DNA from: Vicinamibacteria bacterium
GTDB lineage: Bacteria; Acidobacteriota; Vicinamibacteria; Vicinamibacterales; UBA2999
DNA length: 15,662 nucleotides
Direction of reading: 5' to 3'
Assembly: GCA_025924295.1 (NCBI GenBank)
Contig: JAICEG010000066.1
Span: 1-15,662, forward strand
Under the pieces are notes generated by a model, which had not been told where the DNA came from, ran no database searches, and saw only the letters and a program-made list of their open reading frames with translations. Shown here piece by piece: positions 12,922 to 15,662 of this stretch (the first letter of the stretch is position 1; the number at the start of each line of letters is the position of its first letter). The translations under genes and the position numbers were made by a program.

Positions 12922-13368
12922 GTGACGCGGCGCTCCGGAGGTCCTGCCTCGACGCTGCGGTTCTACGAAGAGAAGGGGCTGATCGCCTCCATCGGCAGGC
13001 GAGGTCTGCACCGCCTGTTCGATTATGGAGTGTTGGAGCGGCTGGCGCTGATCGCGCTTGGACGCAGCGTCGGCTTCACGCTCGACGAGATCGCCCGTAT
13101 GTTCGGTGCCGACGGACGACCGCGCATCGACCGGCGGCTGCTTGCCGCCAAGGCCGACGAGCTCGACCGCACGATCCGTCGACTGAGCGTGATGCGCAGG
13201 AGTCTGCGACACGCCGCCGCTTGCCCCGCACCGAGCCACATGGAATGCCTGACGTTCCGTCGCCTCCTCCGGGCGGCTGCATCCGGAGCGATCGAACGCC
13301 CAGCGAAGGCTCGTGCCCCGGAGAAGCCACGAATCAGGACTCGTGGCAGAGCGTCTTCATTTGAATGA
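12922..13368 (+). CDS. MerR-family transcriptional regulator
   Basis: The 148 residues from the GTG start contain the winged helix-turn-helix (ASTLRFYEEKGLIASIGRRG, residues 9-28) and the RLFDYGVLERLALIALGR segment. The effector part follows: GFTLDEIARMF near 51-61, IDRRLLAAKADELDRTIRRL (a dimerising coiled coil) near 69-88, and CPAPSHMEC with Cys101 and Cys109. Those two cysteines lie where this subfamily keeps a CPAPSHxEC motif and could sense a ligand, metal or redox change. The usual N-terminus (MDITEVxRRSG) is present upstream in frame as LDITEVTRRSG, starting from CTG at 12907 with GGGGGG 6 nt before it, so the true start may be CTG. It is divergent from the methyltransferase. Its end overlaps the next minus-strand gene by 12 nt. 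Confidence 0.9.
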   Translation: MTRRSGGPASTLRFYEEKGLIASIGRRGLHRLFDYGVLERLALIALGRSVGFTLDEIARMFGADGRPRIDRRLLAAKADELDRTIRRLSVMRRSLRHAAACPAPSHMECLTFRRLLRAAASGAIERPAKARAPEKPRIRTRGRASSFE

Positions 13369-14292
13369 TCCCACGAGCGCCGTGAGCGCCTCATCAATCG
13401 AGCGCTTGCCGTCCAGACGCGGCGTCCAGTGCTCGATGATCTTCTCCCGGCAGCCGGCGCCACACATCGGGGTGTACAGGTTGGCGCGTGTCGAGTACTC
13501 GACGTAGTCGGTGATGCCATGCGCCCGGAACTCGCGTGTCGTGAGCTCGCCGGCCGTGTAGAACAGCACTGAATGCCATAGCTGCGGTGGAAGAGTCACA
13601 GCCTGCTGCTTGCCAGCCTCGAGAATGCCGCTGACCAACACGATTCCCCAGTGATGCGACGCTTCGTGAAACAGGATCTCCAGCGCGGCATTCCCTCGGA
13701 GGCTCGCGTCTGACGAGGGCATGATGATATGCCGGGGCGGCCCGGTCGAGTACGCTCCGCTTGGTCCACCCACCCACGACAGATCGACCGGCATCGGTTC
13801 GCTTGGCCAGGCCGCTCCGTACACGGCGGTGACCGCTGCGGCAAGCGCACCGCCGTGGCGTTCGATCAGCGGTTTCACGGCGGCGATCCATGCCTGATTG
13901 GCGCGGTCGTGCGCGGGCCACCAGTGCTTTTGATAGATCGGCATCAGGCGCTCGAGCGTCGCTCGCAGGCGGCTGTCGATCGCGACTCCCTCGAGGCTGA
14001 GCTTGCCCTCGGCCCCGCGAAGGGCCCACTTGATGTCCAGTAGCTCCTGGTCGAAGAGATCGCGCGCGGCGTACGGCTTGTAGAACTCGACGCCTGCGGC
14101 CCAGACCGCCCGTTCCTGTTCCGACAGATCGGCCTGAACAGGAACACCTCGCGCGGCGACTCTGACGAAGAAATGCAGATTGATCCACGGATTGCTGTGG
14201 AAGGTGAACAGGGTACTCGATTGGGCACCCACCGTCACCGTGACGACGCTCGCCGAAACCCCCAGAATCAGCGCTATGGCCCGCAGCGTCAT
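13357..14292 (-). CDS. Exported putative HExxH metallopeptidase of unknown family
   Basis: The 311-residue protein has a signal peptide (MTLRAIALILGVSASVVTVT, cleavage near AQS at 23-25), so it acts outside the cytoplasm. The mature part has a helical region (AVWAAGVEFYKPYAARDLFD, RLRATLERLMPIYQKHWW) and then EILFHEASHHWG, an HExxH motif at 209-213. About 37 residues later comes LWHSVLFYTAGELTTREF with Glu250. A Glu in that position could be the third zinc ligand of a gluzincin-type site. The tail has two cysteines (MCGAGC). I do not recognise a named family, and the substrate is unknown. The ATG at 14292 is supported by a TATACT box 6 nt upstream and by the signal peptide. Its 3' end overlaps the convergent MerR-family gene by 12 nt. 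Confidence 0.82.
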   Translation of the reverse strand: MTLRAIALILGVSASVVTVTVGAQSSTLFTFHSNPWINLHFFVRVAARGVPVQADLSEQERAVWAAGVEFYKPYAARDLFDQELLDIKWALRGAEGKLSLEGVAIDSRLRATLERLMPIYQKHWWPAHDRANQAWIAAVKPLIERHGGALAAAVTAVYGAAWPSEPMPVDLSWVGGPSGAYSTGPPRHIIMPSSDASLRGNAALEILFHEASHHWGIVLVSGILEAGKQQAVTLPPQLWHSVLFYTAGELTTREFRAHGITDYVEYSTRANLYTPMCGAGCREKIIEHWTPRLDGKRSIDEALTALVGSFK

Positions 14293-14298
14293 GGCGGG

Positions 14299-14304
14299 AG
14301 TATA
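14299..14304 (-). promoter_or_regulatory. -10 box of a probably leaderless promoter (exported HExxH protein)
   Basis: TATACT on the minus strand is separated from the ATG at 14292 by only 6 nt, which places the transcription start at the first base of the start codon. There is no Shine-Dalgarno sequence and no clear -35. The box shares GTATACTCC with the one at 3773-3778. Confidence 0.55.
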
Positions 14305-14396
14305 CGACGGGCATGACCGCTCGTCCGCCCTTGTGCGGATCGAGGCGCCGCGCCGGGATCACCGATATCGGAGTCGGCGAGCCGCTACTCTTAGGT

Positions 14397-14402
14397 TAAG
14401 AT
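14397..14402 (+). promoter_or_regulatory. Candidate -10 box of the DUF6056-type gene
   Basis: TAAGAT lies 15 nt before the GTG start at 14418, which has no Shine-Dalgarno sequence. The first three bases of this box are the in-frame upstream stop. A perfect 10-bp palindrome, CCGATATCGG, lies at 14362-14371 in the same divergent gap and could be an operator. Confidence 0.4.
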
Positions 14403-14417
14403 CCGCCGCGCGCAACA

Positions 14418-15662
14418 GTGAGGAGCACCCGACTTCCCTTACTGATCGTACTGCTCGTCCTCGCGGGAGCGGTCGTGTCCCTTGCGCCGGTCCTGGCCCT
14501 GGCCCAGTATCCATTCCCGTCCGCCGACGACTACTGCGTCGCCGTGGAGGCGCGGAAAGGCTTCTGGCGGATGCAGTCCACAACGTATCTGGAATGGACC
14601 GGACGCTACACGCCGACTTTTATCCAGGGAGCCCTGAGCCATTGGGATCTTGCGACGATCTATCCCTGGTTCTGCGTATTGACCGTGGTGGCAACACTGC
14701 TCGCCGCGCGGGCAGCAATCTCAGCGCTCGCTCCCCGGCGCTTGTCGCAGGTGGAGCTCGCAGCGACGGCAGTCGTCGCGACGGTCGTGTTCATCGGGAG
14801 ACTTCCCTCGCCGACCGAAGCGTTCTTCTGGATGACGAGTGCGATCACCTATCAGTGGGCGATCATCGTTTACCTCGTGTGGTTGGCACTTCTGGTCGGC
14901 ATCGTGGGCCAGGAGCGCCCCGGTGTCGGCCGCGGCATCGCGGCGGTGATCTTGACCGTGTTGCTCCCCGGCTTCAACGAGGTGCTGGCGCCTGTCGTAC
15001 TCATGACGATTGCCGGAGTCGTCGCGGTCGATCGCAGACGGACCGGCAGGAGTCACAGCTTTCTCATGTGGCTCCTGGGAATGGCTGTCGTTTCGACCGT
15101 CGTGTCTCTGGCCGCTCCTGGCAATGCGATCCGAAGCAATTCGTACCCGGACATTCCCTCGCGCCACAATCTGGGGTTTGCCCTGATTGAGACAGGGCGC
15201 CAGTCAGTACGATTCCTGGCGGATTTCGCCTCGTATCCTTTGCTATGGGTGGCCGCGTTCGCCGCCTGGTGGTGGCGCGGGCCGCGGCTGGACTCATCCG
15301 CGCTACGGCGAGGGTCCCGAGTGGGTACGGCGATCTTGGTTCCGGTGGCTGTCGTCTACATCACGCTGTTCCCTCTGTATTGGGAGTACGGTGCCGTGAA
15401 TCACACGGGCGAGGGACGCACGTACAACGTCACGTACTTCTGTTTCCTGGCGACCGTGGTCTGGGCTGTCGGCCGCGTGCTCGACGAGACCTCGCGACGT
15501 TGGCCGGGGCTGCGCGCCCGTCTCCAGATGAGCCCCGCGCTCGACCTGGTCATGGCCAGCGCGCTCGTCGCCCTGATGGTGACTGCTCCCGGAACGGTTC
15601 ATGCCTTTCGAACATTGCCTCAGGGCCCCGAGTACCTCGCAGCGCAGCAGGCGCGCGAGACG
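14418..15662 (+). CDS. DUF6056-like multi-pass membrane protein (partial, C-terminus outside window)
   Basis: The frame is open from GTG at 14418 to the window edge (415 codons) and encodes a polytopic membrane protein. A first hydrophobic segment (LLIVLLVLAGAVVSLAPVLA) is followed by YPFPSADDYCVAVEARKGFW at 31-50, with Asp37 and Asp38. The remaining motifs are EWTGRYTPTFIQGAL, SPTEAFFWMTSAITYQWAII, LPGFNEVLAP and AAPGNAIRSNSYP (PGN at 234-236). The early acidic DD pair after the first helix, FW...YQW and PGNAIR are what I associate with DUF6056 membrane proteins. These resemble GT-C-fold glycosyltransferases, with the acidic pair in the first periplasmic loop. A polyprenyl-phosphate-sugar-dependent transferase role is plausible but inferred. 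An in-frame TAA at 14397 rules out a start further upstream; another frame stays open across 14180-15190 but gives Arg-rich nonsense. Confidence 0.85.
   Translation, partial: MRSTRLPLLIVLLVLAGAVVSLAPVLALAQYPFPSADDYCVAVEARKGFWRMQSTTYLEWTGRYTPTFIQGALSHWDLATIYPWFCVLTVVATLLAARAAISALAPRRLSQVELAATAVVATVVFIGRLPSPTEAFFWMTSAITYQWAIIVYLVWLALLVGIVGQERPGVGRGIAAVILTVLLPGFNEVLAPVVLMTIAGVVAVDRRRTGRSHSFLMWLLGMAVVSTVVSLAAPGNAIRSNSYPDIPSRHNLGFALIETGRQSVRFLADFASYPLLWVAAFAAWWWRGPRLDSSALRRGSRVGTAILVPVAVVYITLFPLYWEYGAVNHTGEGRTYNVTYFCFLATVVWAVGRVLDETSRRWPGLRARLQMSPALDLVMASALVALMVTAPGTVHAFRTLPQGPEYLAAQQARET

Noticed and set aside
14180..15190. Long plus-strand frame of 336 codons
   Set aside because: Its product is Arg/Ser-rich without domains. 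The frame from 14418 to the edge gives a clean polytopic membrane protein with family motifs, and the upstream part runs antisense through the signal-peptide end of the 14292 gene.
1..15662. Search for CRISPR arrays, tRNA/rRNA genes, insertion sequences, phage or toxin-antitoxin genes
   Set aside because: No spaced direct repeats, no transposase or integrase motifs, and no RNA-gene signatures were found by reading both strands.

Overview
This is a GC-rich, gene-dense bacterial segment with no rRNA, tRNA, CRISPR array or insertion sequence that I can see. The gene mix suggests an acidobacterium, perhaps of the Vicinamibacteria type. It includes a TonB-dependent receptor with an N-terminal carboxypeptidase-regulatory-like domain, a DUF3617 exported protein, a CytR-like LacI regulator, an isoquinoline-oxidoreductase-like molybdenum hydroxylase and a DUF6056-type membrane protein. 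That assignment is inference from gene families, not from a marker gene. Two genes run off the ends: the receptor (left edge, minus strand) and the DUF6056 protein (right edge, plus strand).

Layout: 1-752 (-) receptor N-terminus; 891-2123 (-) four-segment membrane protein, divergent from 2243-3292 (+) LacI-family regulator; 3327-3755 (-) DUF3617 protein; 3814-5022 (-) citrate synthase homologue with an N-terminal MerR/excisionase-like helix-turn-helix, divergent from 5078-6202 (+) a second citrate synthase, with a perfect 16-bp inverted repeat between them. The gap 6203-6465 holds a heptamer tandem repeat, a dyad, a foldable RNA segment and a strong intrinsic terminator ending 28 nt before 6466-8265 (+), an ABC exporter. 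Then come 8329-8841 and 8838-11147 (+), the [2Fe-2S] and molybdopterin subunits of a Tat-exported hydroxylase; 11191-11868 (-) a zinc-ribbon, membrane-anchored HExxH protein; 11977-12819 (-) a SAM methyltransferase, divergent from 12922-13368 (+) a MerR regulator; 13357-14292 (-) an exported HExxH protein; and 14418-15662 (+) the DUF6056 protein.

Three divergent pairs each put a DNA-binding protein opposite a likely target, with a dyad between: LacI/membrane protein, HTH-citrate synthase/citrate synthase, and MerR/methyltransferase. The MerR case is the clearest, because the dyad lies in a 19-bp spacer between -35 and -10 boxes, the geometry of MerR-activated promoters. Several genes have a TANNNT box 6-8 nt before the start codon and no Shine-Dalgarno sequence, which suggests leaderless transcripts.

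The best candidates for something undescribed are the paired citrate synthases, where one copy carries its own DNA-binding domain and the other has Glu at the usual catalytic Asp position, and the structured leader plus terminator before the ABC exporter, which has the layout of a riboswitch or attenuator.
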